In this document: one piece after another, positions 1-6,519 of the stretch
How the letters are laid out: every line of letters begins with the position of its first letter
Position numbering within the stretch: the stretch's first letter is position 1
NCBI GenBank assembly: GCA_019232645.1
Contig: JAFANO010000143.1
Span: forward strand, 1-6,863
Direction of reading: 5' to 3'
From: Planctomycetaceae bacterium
GTDB lineage: Bacteria > Planctomycetota > Planctomycetia > Isosphaerales > Isosphaeraceae
Length of the DNA: 6,863 bases
Notes under the pieces: generated by a model
The model's input: the letters and a program-made list of their open reading frames with translations, nothing else
Database searches by the model: none
What the model was told of the DNA's origin: nothing
Translations under genes and position numbers: made by a program

Positions 1-2
1 GG

Positions 3-800
3 ACGCTCGTGCCGGTCGTCACCGGCCGCCGCTCGGGCCATGAGGTCGTGCACCGGCTCCGCCGCAAGTGGGACCTGGGCCACGGCCTGCTCGAGTCGCT
101 CGGGCGGGTCCGGGCGGAGGTCCACGAGCTGGCCGACCTCCGCGGCCGGCCGGCCGCGGTCCTCGAGCGCCTGGGCCGCGACTTCGAGCCGCTGGCCCCC
201 CATTCGGTCGCCGCGCTCCGGGACCTGGTCCGGACGCTCGAGGACTTCGGCGTCGACCTCGACCGCGTCGCGCTCGACCTGGGGTTCGGCCGGGGGATCG
301 GTTTCTACTCGCAGATGATCTTCGAGCTGGTCGTGCCGGCGCCCGAGGGATCGGTCGAGGTCTGCGGCGGCGGCCGGTACGACGGCCTGGCGCGGGTCCT
401 GGGTAGCGACCGCGATGACCGGGGCGTCGGCTTCGCCTTCGGCCTGGAGCGGCTCTTGCAAGTGCGCGAGGCGCGGGGGCGCACGCCCTCGCCGGCCGCC
501 CGCCGGGGCTTCCTGGTCGCGCCGCTGAGGCCCGAGGCGCGCGCCCACGCGATCCGCCTGGCGACTCGGATCCGCGCCGGGCGCGCCCGCGCGGTCCTGG
601 AACCCTGGCGGACGCTCGACGAGGCGACCGCACGGGCCGGGGCGCTCGGCCTGGCCTGGGTCGTCGGCGTGCGGGGGCCGCTCGACGACCCCGGCGCGCT
701 GACGCTCCGCGACGCGGCCGACCGGACCGAGGCCGACAGCTCACTCGCGCACCTCGACCGCCTGGCGCGCGAGCAGGCCGAGGGCGAGGGCCGGCGATGA
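3..800 (+). CDS. hisZ: HisZ-like ATP phosphoribosyltransferase regulatory subunit (HisRS paralogue), 5'-truncated by window edge
   Basis: This is the 3' part of a class II histidyl-tRNA-synthetase-type protein. The frame is open to the left edge, so the GTG at 9 is probably internal. Visible are an altered histidine-binding motif FGRGIGFY (nt 285-308), GGGRYDGL (nt 366-389) and the motif-3 segment GVGFAFGLERL (nt 423-455). From about nt 507 to 773 follows an anticodon-binding-like alpha/beta domain (FLVAPLRPEA ... WVVGVRGPLDDPGALTLRDA). True HisRS normally reads RGLDYYT where this has RGIGFYS, losing the Asp. Because of that change and the 4-nt ATGA overlap with hisG, I infer HisZ, which forms a complex with HisG and mediates histidine feedback, rather than a tRNA-charging enzyme. 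HisZ proteins often lack the C-terminal domain kept here, so a real or moonlighting HisRS is not excluded. The N-terminal motif 1 lies outside the window. Confidence 0.78.
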   Translation, partial: TLVPVVTGRRSGHEVVHRLRRKWDLGHGLLESLGRVRAEVHELADLRGRPAAVLERLGRDFEPLAPHSVAALRDLVRTLEDFGVDLDRVALDLGFGRGIGFYSQMIFELVVPAPEGSVEVCGGGRYDGLARVLGSDRDDRGVGFAFGLERLLQVREARGRTPSPAARRGFLVAPLRPEARAHAIRLATRIRAGRARAVLEPWRTLDEATARAGALGLAWVVGVRGPLDDPGALTLRDAADRTEADSSLAHLDRLAREQAEGEGRR

Positions 801-1855
801 TGCCACCGACGATCGACGCGATCCGACTGGCCCTGCCCTCGAAGGGGCACCTCTACGACGGCGTCGTCGAGCTGCTCAAGACCGCCGGGTACAAGGTCCG
901 CCGCGCCAGCGACCGGCAATATGAGGCGACGATCGCCGGCCATCCCCGGTTCCACGTCGTCTTCATGCGGCCGACCGACATCGTGACCCAGGTCGAGGAG
1001 GGCCGCTGCCACCTGGGCGTCACCGGCATGGACCTCTTCGCCGAACGCGCCGCCGAGGCCGAGCGCTCGGTCGTCGTCGTCCCCGACCTCGGCTACGGCG
1101 CCTGCCGCCTGGTGGTCGCCGTCCCCGAGAGCTGGATCGACGTCACCCACATCATCGACCTGGTCGACCTGACCGCCGAGTTCAAGGCCTCGGGGAAGAC
1201 CTTCCGGGTCTCGACCAAGTACCCCGCGCTGACCCAGGCGTACTTCCGCCGCTGGGGCATCTATTACTATCAATTGATCGACTCGGAGGGGGCGCTGGAG
1301 CTGCACCCGACGCTGGGGATCGCCGACGTGATCGTCGACCTGACCAGCTCGGGGACGACGCTCAAGGACAACCGGCTCCGCGAGATCGAGCAGGGGACGG
1401 TGCTCGACTCGGCGTCCTGCCTGATCGGCCACGCGCCGAGCCTGGCGGCGCTGGCGGAGGAGGGGGAGACGGGCCCGCTGGCCCTGCTGCTCGACGCCAT
1501 GGACGGCGTGCGGGCCTCGGACGGCTGGCTCCACCTGGAGGTCGTCGGCGGCCCGGCCGCCCCCGGCCCCGAGACGGCCTCGGCCGTCGCCGACTCCCTG
1601 CGCGACCAGGGCGCCCAGCACGTCGCGCGGGGCGAGGTCTGGGACGACCGCGGCGCCCCCGGCTGGCGCGTCACCGCGCTGGTCGCCGCCCGCAAGCTGG
1701 CCGCCTGCCAGCGGCAACTCTTCCGGCTCGGCGCCAGCCGGGTCGTCGGCCTCCCCACCCGGTTCGTCTTCGAACGCCATGGCCACTCGACCTTCGACCA
1801 CCTCCTCAGCCAGCTCGCTCCTCCGACCTCTCCCCCCGGAAGCGGGCCGGGGTGA
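797..1855 (+). CDS. hisG: ATP phosphoribosyltransferase HisG, long form with divergent C-terminal domain
   Basis: HisG catalyses the committed step of histidine biosynthesis, condensing ATP with PRPP to phosphoribosyl-ATP in the cytoplasm. The 352-aa product shows LPSKGHL at residues 13-19, a RPTDIVTQVEEG/LGVTGMDL block at 58-80, and the PRPP-binding region SEGALELHP...ADVIVDLTSSGTTLKDNRL at about 163-194, all family hallmarks. After about residue 220 there is a further 120-residue alpha/beta region ending in LFRLGASRVVGLPTRFVFE. It sits where long-form HisG carries its ACT-like regulatory domain but is only loosely similar to it. Short-form HisG is about 200-215 aa and long-form about 290-300, so this protein is long. 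The ATG at 797 overlaps the upstream stop (ATGA), implying translational coupling; a second ATG at 800 is in another frame. The last dozen residues (APPTSPPGSGPG) are low-complexity and encoded by a hairpin sequence. Confidence 0.93.
   Translation: MMPPTIDAIRLALPSKGHLYDGVVELLKTAGYKVRRASDRQYEATIAGHPRFHVVFMRPTDIVTQVEEGRCHLGVTGMDLFAERAAEAERSVVVVPDLGYGACRLVVAVPESWIDVTHIIDLVDLTAEFKASGKTFRVSTKYPALTQAYFRRWGIYYYQLIDSEGALELHPTLGIADVIVDLTSSGTTLKDNRLREIEQGTVLDSASCLIGHAPSLAALAEEGETGPLALLLDAMDGVRASDGWLHLEVVGGPAAPGPETASAVADSLRDQGAQHVARGEVWDDRGAPGWRVTALVAARKLAACQRQLFRLGASRVVGLPTRFVFERHGHSTFDHLLSQLAPPTSPPGSGPG
1831..1855. repeat. GC-rich hairpin overlapping the hisG stop codon
   Basis: Positions 1831-1839 (TCCCCCCGG) pair with 1847-1855 (CCGGGGTGA), giving eight pairs in nine with a 7-nt loop. 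The right arm contains the hisG TGA. The surrounding text, read in another frame as PLPPEAGRGEG, resembles short palindromic intergenic repeats often seen in high-GC genomes. No T-run follows, so a classical intrinsic terminator is unlikely. It may be a dispersed repeat that has replaced the original end of hisG, or a structure affecting ribosomes at the stop. Confidence 0.5.
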
Positions 1856-2226
1856 AGGCGCCCACGCTTCGATCCTCATCGCGTCGGGGCCTCACCGTTC
1901 GGAATCGCCCGGATCGCTTGCCTTTCCCCGAGATCGTCCGCCGCTTCCGCCGCGGCCACCTCCCCGCGCTGGCCGGGGCCCCGATCGACCCTGCCGAGGT
2001 CTGCCTCGACCCCCTGGCGCCCGACGACCATTTCCGGCTCGGCCCTCTGCCGGGCCGCGTCGACGTGATCGTCGCCCCGCCGTGCCGCGGGCACGGCTTC
2101 AAGTTCTCCTGCCTCATCGGCCGCATCCTCGCCGATCTCGCCGCTTTTGGAAGCACCGATCTTGACTTCGCCCCCTGGCGAATCGAGCCTGTCGGGGATC
2201 CACCCGGGCCGACAGCGCCGGGATAA
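1852..2226 (+). pseudogene. C-terminal remnant of a sarcosine oxidase / N-methyl-L-tryptophan oxidase-type FAD oxidoreductase
   Basis: The 124-codon frame opens at a GTG overlapping the hisG stop. Similarity to the monomeric sarcosine oxidase/MTOX family starts only near codon 25 and runs to about 112: CLDPLAPDDHF at 51-61 matches the family pattern CxYTxTPDxHF, and RGHGFKFSCLIGRILADLA at 79-97 matches SGHGFKFxxxxGEILADLA. Cys51 aligns with the cysteine that attaches FAD covalently in this family. The whole N-terminal part of a normal protein of about 370-390 aa, including the GxGxxG dinucleotide fold, is absent, and hisG occupies the DNA upstream. No Shine-Dalgarno of note precedes the GTG. 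I therefore call it a decayed gene end left by deletion or insertion. The intact reading frame makes a recent loss, or a coincidentally expressed small protein, possible. Confidence 0.68.
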
Positions 2227-2492
2227 GGACATCAAATCGATCGACAAAGTGATATTGCTCGCTCCGACCTCAGGGTTTGCCTCAATTTGATGCAAGGATC
2301 CTCGAACCCGTCTATAGAATTTACATTTATTCATAATTTCGTAGCCTGGAGGACCGTTCCCGTCAGGGGACCTTCTCCAAGCCTTGATCTTTTGCGCAAC
2401 AATTCTTTAGGATCGCGAGGCCGGGTGCTCTTCGTCGGCCGAGCAAGTCTTTGGCACAGGAGTTGCTCTTCACCTCAACGGCGTTCGGAATG

Positions 2493-2577
2493 CGGGATCC
2501 CGAAGGGATGTTGATCCCTCGCCCGTGAGGCAATGAGGAGGTTCGTCCTCGGGATCGCGGCCACACGAGGTCGCGAT
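2493..2577. repeat. Cluster of four consecutive small inverted repeats (structured intergenic segment)
   Basis: In order: the palindrome CGGGATCCCG at 2493-2502; AGGGAT-GTTG-ATCCCT at 2504-2519; GAGGA-6 nt-TCCTC at 2535-2550; and ATCGCGGCC-ACACGA-GGTCGCGAT at 2554-2577 (nine pairs with one G-U). No T-tract follows the last stem. If transcribed as part of the cyanophycinase leader, it would be a compact structured RNA; otherwise it may be a palindromic intergenic repeat. I recognise no riboswitch or RNA family in it. Confidence 0.4.
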
Positions 2578-2817
2578 TGAAGATGGGGAGGAAGACCAAC
2601 CGATCAGAACATTACCCTGCGATTCCTTGTCATTCAAGCAGTATCCCCGAGAGTTCGAGTGTCTCTCATCCGACCAGGGTTCTTGAGGGACGATTCGCCG
2701 GCCACGGAGAGATACGTCCCAACGGAGTGAGTGGCGTCATGTCTCCGGCCCGCGTGGAGGGTGGCCCGTCCCCCGGATCGCCCTTCCCCCCGATGCATCT
2801 TGATCCGAATCACGCAT

Positions 2818-2825
2818 GAGGTGAT
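2818..2825 (+). promoter_or_regulatory. Strong Shine-Dalgarno GAGGTGAT for the cyanophycinase gene
   Basis: GAGGTGAT, continuing as GAGGTGATC, is complementary to an extended stretch of the 16S rRNA 3' end (anti-SD CCUCC and its flanks). It ends 5 nt before the ATG at 2831, which fixes that start and suggests efficient initiation. Confidence 0.8.
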
Positions 2826-2830
2826 CAAAG

Positions 2831-3796
2831 ATGTCACAGCGGCTCTTGCGCGGCCAGCCCCTGGATTCCGCGCCTCAGGTCGCGAGGATGGCGTTCCATG
2901 CCATGCTCGTGTTGGGTGTGGTGGTTGTCGTCGCGATGGGCGGCAATCTCGCCCTCCGGGCGATCGATTTGAATCCTCAACCTCAGGTGAAGGCGAAGGA
3001 CCCGGCGACGCCGAGCGGCGAGGTCATCGCGCGTCGGGCGGGGGGTGCGAGCGGGGCCCTGGTCATTTGCGGCGGAGGCATGTTGCCCGACGCGGTGCGG
3101 GACCGGTTCTTCGAGCTGGCCGGGGGCCCCAAGGCGCGGATCGTGGTGATCCCGACGGCCTCGCTGAACGCCGATCGGCCCTCGGCCGTCCGCGTGCTGG
3201 AGATCTGGAAGCGGCGGGGCGCGGCCTCGGTCCGGATGCTGCACACGAGGTCGCCGGAGCGGGCCAACGACGCGGACTTCGTGCAGCCGTTGCGGGAGGC
3301 CACCGGCGTCTGGATCGGCGGCGGCGACCAGGTCCTGCTGAGCAAGGCCTACGTCGGCACCGAGGTCGAGCGGCAATTGAAGGCGGTGCTCGACCGCGGC
3401 GGCGTGGTCGGGGGGACGTCGGCCGGGGCGGCGATCATGACCCGGGTCATGATCGCCAACGGCCGGACCAAGGCCCATCTCAGCCAGGGGTTCGACTTCC
3501 TGCCGGGCGCCGTGGTCGACCAGCACTTCCTGAGGCGGAACCGCATGGAACGGCTGCTCGGCGTCCTGTCGTCGCACCCCGAGCTGATCGGGCTGGGCAT
3601 CGACGAGCAGACCGCCCTGGTCGTCGAGGTCCGCGAGCATCACCTGAGCGTGATCGGCAACTCCTACGTGGTCGCCTGCGTCCCGGACAAGGAGAACCGC
3701 CATCCCCGATTTCAGTTCCTCAAGCCGGGCGACCAGACCGACCTGGTCCTGCTGAAAGCCCCGACCGTGACCGCCGTCGCCGCTCAGGACCTGTAA
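2831..3796 (+). CDS. Cyanophycinase (peptidase S51 family) with N-terminal membrane anchor
   Basis: Cyanophycinase hydrolyses the storage polymer cyanophycin (multi-L-arginyl-poly-L-aspartate) to beta-Asp-Arg dipeptides. The 321-aa protein has the nucleophile motif GGTSAGAAIM with Ser197, the segment WIGGGDQ (161-167), DQHFLRRNR (230-238) and GLGIDEQTAL (254-263). Ser197, His232 and Glu259 correspond by motif and spacing to the Ser-His-Glu set of the cyanobacterial enzyme, and Gln167, Asp230, Gln231 and Arg236 to its substrate-pocket residues, so it looks catalytically intact. Residues 21-43 form one hydrophobic segment after an arginine-bearing N-terminus (R4, R7, R19), and a Pro/Lys-rich linker follows. 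I infer a signal anchor with the catalytic domain outside the cytoplasm. No cyanophycin synthetase (cphA) is in the window, so scavenging of external polymer or a related beta-aspartyl peptide is possible. The gene stands alone, with its own ribosome site and terminator. A cyanophycinase-like dipeptidase is the alternative. Confidence 0.9.
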   Translation: MSQRLLRGQPLDSAPQVARMAFHAMLVLGVVVVVAMGGNLALRAIDLNPQPQVKAKDPATPSGEVIARRAGGASGALVICGGGMLPDAVRDRFFELAGGPKARIVVIPTASLNADRPSAVRVLEIWKRRGAASVRMLHTRSPERANDADFVQPLREATGVWIGGGDQVLLSKAYVGTEVERQLKAVLDRGGVVGGTSAGAAIMTRVMIANGRTKAHLSQGFDFLPGAVVDQHFLRRNRMERLLGVLSSHPELIGLGIDEQTALVVEVREHHLSVIGNSYVVACVPDKENRHPRFQFLKPGDQTDLVLLKAPTVTAVAAQDL

Positions 3797-3827
3797 TCGC
3801 GCCGGCCGGAGATCAATCGTTCGAAGT

Positions 3828-3880
3828 CGGATGCCCGTGTGCGATGACGTCCGCACGACGTCGCCGCACGCGGGCATCCG
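3828..3880. terminator. Long rho-independent-type terminator hairpin after the cyanophycinase gene
   Basis: The arm CGGATGCCCGTGTGCG (3828-3843) pairs with CGCACGCGGGCATCCG (3865-3880) over 16 positions with a single G-U. A second inner stem, GACGTC at 3846-3851 with GACGTC at 3857-3862, closes on a 5-nt loop. A weak T-stretch (GCTTTGTCGCTT) follows on the + strand. It starts 32 nt after the cyanophycinase stop. The modest T-run leaves efficiency uncertain, but stem strength and position make it the natural end of that transcript. Confidence 0.8.
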
Positions 3881-4073
3881 GCTTTGTCGCTTGGGCTGGT
3901 GAACGGCGATCGGGGATGGGATGACTCATTCCTGAAGGGTCGGCGGACCCCAGCCCAGGGCTGTGGCCCTGAGGCCGGAGAGCGACCGGGGTCGGACCTC
4001 TCATACAACTTCCATGATCATTGCCGACTGACCGACGGCCGCCGCTCCGCCACCGAGGGGGGTGAGGCATGTA
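3881..4073. other. Intergenic spacer with two small hairpins, no gene seen
   Basis: Between the terminator and the glycosyltransferase promoter I see no credible reading frame. Two GC-rich hairpins stand next to each other: GGGTC-GGCG-GACCC at 3937-3950 and CAGGGC-TGTG-GCCCTG at 3956-3971. Neither has a T-run. The rest shows no recognisable signal. Confidence 0.5.
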
Positions 4074-4102
4074 TTGACTCGCCGTTCATGCGCAACTACA
4101 AT
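4074..4102 (+). promoter_or_regulatory. Near-consensus sigma70-type promoter for the glycosyltransferase unit
   Basis: TTGACT at 4074-4079 and TACAAT at 4097-4102 are separated by exactly 17 nt (4080-4096); each hexamer differs from consensus at one position. Initiation would fall near 4108-4111, leaving a leader of about 140 nt before the glycosyltransferase start. The surrounding DNA (4082-4145) is AT-richer than its neighbourhood, and the promoter lies downstream of the preceding terminator. Confidence 0.8.
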
Positions 4103-4118
4103 TTTACCGGAAATTGTA
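4097..4118. promoter_or_regulatory. Candidate operator: perfect 8+8 bp inverted repeat over the -10 box and start site
   Basis: TACAATTT (4097-4104) and AAATTGTA (4111-4118) are exact reverse complements around the 6-nt centre TACCGG. The left half contains the -10 box and the right half lies just past the predicted start. This is the classic geometry for a dimeric repressor that blocks RNA polymerase. No regulator gene is visible nearby, and the protein that would bind is unknown. Confidence 0.55.
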
Positions 4119-4236
4119 CGACCTAAAATCAGCGGAACAATAAGCAAGGATCCTTTGAAGCGATCCTCCTCGGACACTCGCCGACCTGCTGCGACCAATC
4201 GTGACGGCCCCGGTCCCGGGCCGGTCCCGATCTCTT

Positions 4237-4240
4237 GGAG
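4237..4240 (+). promoter_or_regulatory. Ribosome-binding site GGAG that decides the GT2 start
   Basis: GGAG lies 8 nt before the ATG at 4249, a good distance, and only 2 nt before the in-frame ATG at 4243. The earlier in-frame GTG at 4201 has no purine-rich site upstream. The start at 4249 is therefore preferred. Confidence 0.55.
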
Positions 4241-4248
4241 ATATGGAA

Positions 4249-5202
4249 ATGCTCCGCGGTAGCGGCGACCTCGAAACGAGCCCACAACCGACCAGGGTCG
4301 ATGCGCCGGCGGTCTCGGTGCTGATGCCCGTTTACAACGCCCAGCGCTATGTCGCCGAAGCGATCGAGAGCATCCTCGCGCAGACGTTCACCGACTTCGA
4401 GTTCCTGATCATCGATGATGGCTCGACGGACGGCTCGCTGCCGATCCTGGAGCGCTATGCGCGGCGGGAAGAACGCATCCGGCTGATCAGCCGGGCGAAT
4501 ACCGGCTACCTGGTGGCCCTCAACGAGATGCTCGGGATCGCCCGGGGCGAGTTCATCGCCCGGATGGACGCCGATGACATCGCGCTGCCGGAACGGTTCG
4601 AGCGCCAGTTGTGCTACCTGGCCGACCATCCTGAGTGCGTCATGGTCGGCAGTCGGGTCATCATCATCGATCCGGACGGCAGCCCGCTGACGATCATGGG
4701 CGAGGCCCTGACGCACGAGGAGATCGATCACGCCTTGATGGCCGACCGGGGGCAGATGGTCTACCACCCTTCGGTCATGTTCCGGGCGCGGGCCCTGGCC
4801 GGGGTCGCCCCCTACCGAGAGGAGTACTACACGGCGGAGGACCTCGACCTGTTCCTGAGGCTGGCCGAGGTGGGCCGGATCGCCAACTTGGCCGAACCGC
4901 TGCTGAAGTACCGCGAGCACGGGGGCAAGATCGGGCACGTCCGGGCCGCCCTGCAGGCCGACGCCATCCGCCGCGTCCTTGCGGCGGCGCACCTCCGCCG
5001 GGGGCTGATCCCTCCAGAGAAGATCTTCGATGCCGCCCGCCATCCCCTGAATCTGGTCGAGAGGCGGCGATGCTGGGCCTGGTGGGCCCTGAACGCTGGC
5101 AACGTGGGCACGGCGCGGAAGCACGCCGCGGCGTGCCTCATCCGATCACCATGGTCACTCGCGACGTGGAGACTCCTTTATTGCGCGATCCGCGGCCATT
5201 GA
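4249..5202 (+). CDS. Family 2 glycosyltransferase (GT-A fold)
   Basis: This enzyme should transfer a sugar from a nucleotide-sugar donor at the cytoplasmic face of the membrane, probably in building a surface polysaccharide, O-antigen-like chain or protein glycan. Counting from the ATG at 4249 (317 aa), SVLMPVYN at 23-30 opens the Rossmann-like nucleotide-binding half, DDGSTDGS follows at 56-63, the metal-binding DxD appears as DADD at 107-110, and the acceptor-side ED motif, with the likely catalytic base, is AEDLDLFLRL at 196-205. No membrane helix of polymerase type is present, only a Trp-rich stretch near the C-terminus. Donor and acceptor cannot be read from the sequence. Starts at 4243 or the GTG at 4201 are alternatives. 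Its end overlaps the next glycosyltransferase by up to 52 nt, so the two are probably co-transcribed. Confidence 0.92.
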   Translation: MLRGSGDLETSPQPTRVDAPAVSVLMPVYNAQRYVAEAIESILAQTFTDFEFLIIDDGSTDGSLPILERYARREERIRLISRANTGYLVALNEMLGIARGEFIARMDADDIALPERFERQLCYLADHPECVMVGSRVIIIDPDGSPLTIMGEALTHEEIDHALMADRGQMVYHPSVMFRARALAGVAPYREEYYTAEDLDLFLRLAEVGRIANLAEPLLKYREHGGKIGHVRAALQADAIRRVLAAAHLRRGLIPPEKIFDAARHPLNLVERRRCWAWWALNAGNVGTARKHAAACLIRSPWSLATWRLLYCAIRGH

Positions 5203-6473
5203 ACGCGACGTCCCCGGAGGCCGAGACCGGCCGGGACGAGCGGCCCCTGTCGGTGGCGTACCTCAGCCCGGGATGGCCGCCCGAGGCGTTCGCCAACGGC
5301 GTCATCCCCTGCATCGCCGCAGTCGCCGACGAACTTCGCCGCCGTGGTCACCGGGCCAGCATCCTCTCCCTCCGGACGGTCGGGGGCGGTGGGGAGGATG
5401 TCCACGACCTGTCGCGCGCCGGTGCTTCGTCGGCGCTGCCCCGACGCCTCCTCGACAGCCTGGCACGCCGCCTGCCTTATCGGGTCGCCCGGACGCTACG
5501 GCCCCATCAGCCCCTGGATGCCCTGCCGCGGTTCGTCGCCGAACACGGCGCCCAGATCCTGGAGATGGAGGAGGCCTTCGGCTGGGCATCGTGGGCCCGG
5601 CGCAAGGTCGGGATCCCGGTCGTCGTCCGGCTCCACGGTCCCTGGTTCCTGAACGGGCCGTTGCAAGGGGCCCCCGACGACGACACCTTCCGCCGGCGCG
5701 TGCGGGAGGAGGGGGAGTCGATCCGCACGGCCGACGGGGTCACGGCCCCATCCCAGGACGTGCTGGAGCGGACGCGCGCCTATTATGGACTGGAGCTTGA
5801 AGGGGCCGCGGTGATCCCGAACCCCATGCCGCCCGTTTCGGCCGAGCGGCGCTGGCGGCCGGAGGGCTGCGACCCGGGCTTGGTCCTGTTCGTCGGCCGG
5901 TTCGACCGCCATAAAGGCGGGGACCTGATGATCGACGCCTTCGCCGAGGTCGCCCGGGAGTTCCCGGGGGTACGCCTCTGCTTCGTCGGGCCCGACTTCG
6001 GGGCCTCGGGAGGCGACGGCGTGCGGTGGGGGCTCGTCGACTACGTCCGCGACCGGATCCCCGGGGCCCTCGAGTCCGGCCGAGTCGAGTGGCTGGGCCA
6101 GCAGCCGTCCACGGCCGTGGCCGAGCTCCGCCGACGGGCCCGGGTGACGGTCGTCTGCTCGCGCTACGAGACATTCGGGCTGACGGCGACCGAGGCCATG
6201 GCCCACGGCTGCCCCCTGGTCGCGACACGGGCCGGTGCGCTGCCGGAGGTCGTCCGGGACGGCGTGGACGGGCTGCTCTGCCGGCCGGACGATCCGTCGG
6301 ACCTCGCCCGGGCGATCGGCAGGCTCCTGGCCGACCCGGACCTAGCCGCTCGGCTCGGCGCGCGGGCGGCGGAGGAGTGCGGGAAGCGCTACCACCCCGC
6401 TGTCATCGCCGGGCAACTCATGGAATATTATGAAGAAGTGATCACACGCCGACGTGAGCGAGTCGAGGCCTGA
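5151..6473 (+). CDS. Family 4-type glycosyltransferase (GT-B fold)
   Basis: This is a retaining-type GT-B transferase of about 440 aa. From the ATG at 5151, the N-terminal acceptor domain begins at about 33 (LSVAYLSPGWPPEAFANGV, with the Gly-rich loop region). The C-terminal donor domain carries VLFVGRFDRHKGGDLMIDA at 245-263, with Arg250 and Lys255 as expected phosphate-binding residues, the EX7E motif ETFGLTATE with Glu340 and Glu348, and LVATRAGALPEVVRDGVDG at 356-374. It probably extends the glycan started by the upstream GT2. The start is unsure: the ATG at 5151 lacks a clear ribosome site and lies inside the GT2 gene, GTG 5166 is an alternative, and conserved sequence begins only at about 5247. 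The same frame stays open far upstream through the GT2 gene, but that part has no homology. The last 15 codons are duplicated in inverted form at the window's right end. Confidence 0.9.
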   Translation: MVTRDVETPLLRDPRPLNATSPEAETGRDERPLSVAYLSPGWPPEAFANGVIPCIAAVADELRRRGHRASILSLRTVGGGGEDVHDLSRAGASSALPRRLLDSLARRLPYRVARTLRPHQPLDALPRFVAEHGAQILEMEEAFGWASWARRKVGIPVVVRLHGPWFLNGPLQGAPDDDTFRRRVREEGESIRTADGVTAPSQDVLERTRAYYGLELEGAAVIPNPMPPVSAERRWRPEGCDPGLVLFVGRFDRHKGGDLMIDAFAEVAREFPGVRLCFVGPDFGASGGDGVRWGLVDYVRDRIPGALESGRVEWLGQQPSTAVAELRRRARVTVVCSRYETFGLTATEAMAHGCPLVATRAGALPEVVRDGVDGLLCRPDDPSDLARAIGRLLADPDLAARLGARAAEECGKRYHPAVIAGQLMEYYEEVITRRRERVEA

Positions 6474-6519
6474 GCCTCTTCCCAGCCATCCCCCGCGCCG
6501 GCTCGAGGACCTCAATTCC

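Larger units (their letters stand above)
2227..2830. other. Intergenic region without a convincing gene, AT-richer in its left third
   Basis: Short open frames of about 67-80 codons occur on both strands here, but none has family motifs, a good ribosome site or the GC-rich third position typical of the neighbours. The stretch 2228-2420 is clearly AT-richer than the genes. A TATAGAAT box at about 2312-2319 lacks a correctly spaced -35, so I do not call a promoter. A cluster of small hairpins (2493-2577) and the ribosome-binding site at the right end are listed separately. The region probably holds the promoter and leader of the cyanophycinase gene. Confidence 0.6.

Noticed and set aside
305..1879. 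524-codon minus-strand open frame opposite hisZ and hisG
   Set aside because: It is a shadow of GC-rich codon bias. The product is low-complexity with no motif, while the plus strand carries clear HisZ and HisG signatures.
2286..2319. Promoter TTGATG ... TATAGAAT upstream of the cyanophycinase gene
   Set aside because: The spacing is about 20 nt and the -35 match is weak, so I do not call it.
2287..2819. Several 67-80 codon frames on both strands as possible small genes
   Set aside because: No recognisable domain, poor ribosome sites and codon use unlike neighbouring genes.
2834..3877. 347-codon minus-strand frame opposite the cyanophycinase
   Set aside because: Shadow frame; the plus strand has an excellent Shine-Dalgarno and complete catalytic motifs.
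4635..5150. Open N-terminal extension of the GT4 frame through the GT2 gene
   Set aside because: The translated extension is Arg/Gly/Pro-rich without family similarity, and the GT2 gene in the other frame has all its motifs here. The long frame is chance openness.
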